From assembly GCA_006227805.1 (NCBI GenBank), contig SBFT01000018.1:1-5816 (forward strand): DNA of 5,816 bases, in the 5' to 3' direction. This stretch comes from Paracoccaceae bacterium. Its GTDB lineage: Bacteria > Pseudomonadota > Alphaproteobacteria > Rhodobacterales > Rhodobacteraceae. Shown in pieces: positions 5,749 through 5,816 of the stretch (its first letter is position 1; every line of letters begins with the position of its first letter). A model generated the notes under the pieces. The model was not told the origin of the DNA and searched no databases. It saw only the letters and a program-made list of their open reading frames with translations. The translations under genes and the position numbers were made by a program.

Positions 5749-5816
5749 TCAGGCTCCGGGGACAATCCTTGCGACATGGATCAGATTATGGGCGGAGCGG
5801 AAATCCGGCTCGGCCC
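5749..5816 (-). CDS. C-terminal tail of an unidentified minus-strand gene (partial)
   Basis: The last 21 codons before a TGA at 5751-5749 read AEPDFRSAHNLIHVARIVPG followed by A, with the rest of the gene beyond the right edge. The composition looks like a real protein end and most third positions are G or C. A convergent gene here would also explain why the intergenic hairpin lies between the two stops. No family can be named from so little. A competing reading is a plus-strand start at 5776 (MDQIMGGAEIRLG), which lacks a good ribosome binding site. Treat as tentative. Confidence 0.4.
   Translation of the reverse strand, partial: AEPDFRSAHNLIHVARIVPGA

Noticed and set aside
5514..5777. Minus-strand 87-codon open frame across the terminator
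   Set aside because: It runs through the strong terminator hairpin and the antisense of the VPLPA tail and has no recognisable features.

Overview
The window reads as chromosomal DNA from a GC-rich alphaproteobacterium, most likely of the Rhodobacterales (Rhodobacter/Paracoccus-like). The evidence is strongly G/C-biased third codon positions, a VPLPA-CTERM protein (a sorting signal best known from this order), and recognisable Rhodobacterales-style versions of YhhQ, YggT and a UMF1-type transporter. I see no rRNA, tRNA, insertion sequence, phage gene or CRISPR array.

Left half (1-2486), all on the minus strand. In transcription order: a UMF1/Atg22-like major facilitator transporter, a penicillin-insensitive murein endopeptidase (MepA) whose start codon overlaps the transporter stop by one base (TGATG), and after 82 bases the first 44 codons of a queuosine-precursor transporter (YhhQ/VUT family), cut by the window edge. 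The transporter and endopeptidase form a translationally coupled pair. YhhQ may be read through or may have its own promoter in the gap.

Centre (2487-2620) is a divergent promoter region. A perfect 7-bp inverted repeat (GGGCAAG-N13-CTTGCCC) places an outward-facing TTGCCC -35-like hexamer on each strand.

Right half (2621-5640), all on the plus strand. A small YggT-family membrane protein is followed by a hairpin and a GC-rich repeat. Next comes a 544-residue protein of no function I recognise, with a twin-arginine-type signal and an apparent TTG start. After a 240-base gap there is a 242-residue exported protein with a C-terminal VPLPA-CTERM anchor, closed by a strong intrinsic terminator. 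A minus-strand gene tail probably enters from the right edge.

Most of the encoded products act at or beyond the inner membrane: three membrane proteins, a periplasmic peptidoglycan hydrolase, a Tat-type exported protein and an exosortase-processed surface protein. The points most worth a second look are a Cys/Gln motif pair in the VPLPA-CTERM protein that resembles an internal thioester domain, and the uncharacterised Tat-exported protein.
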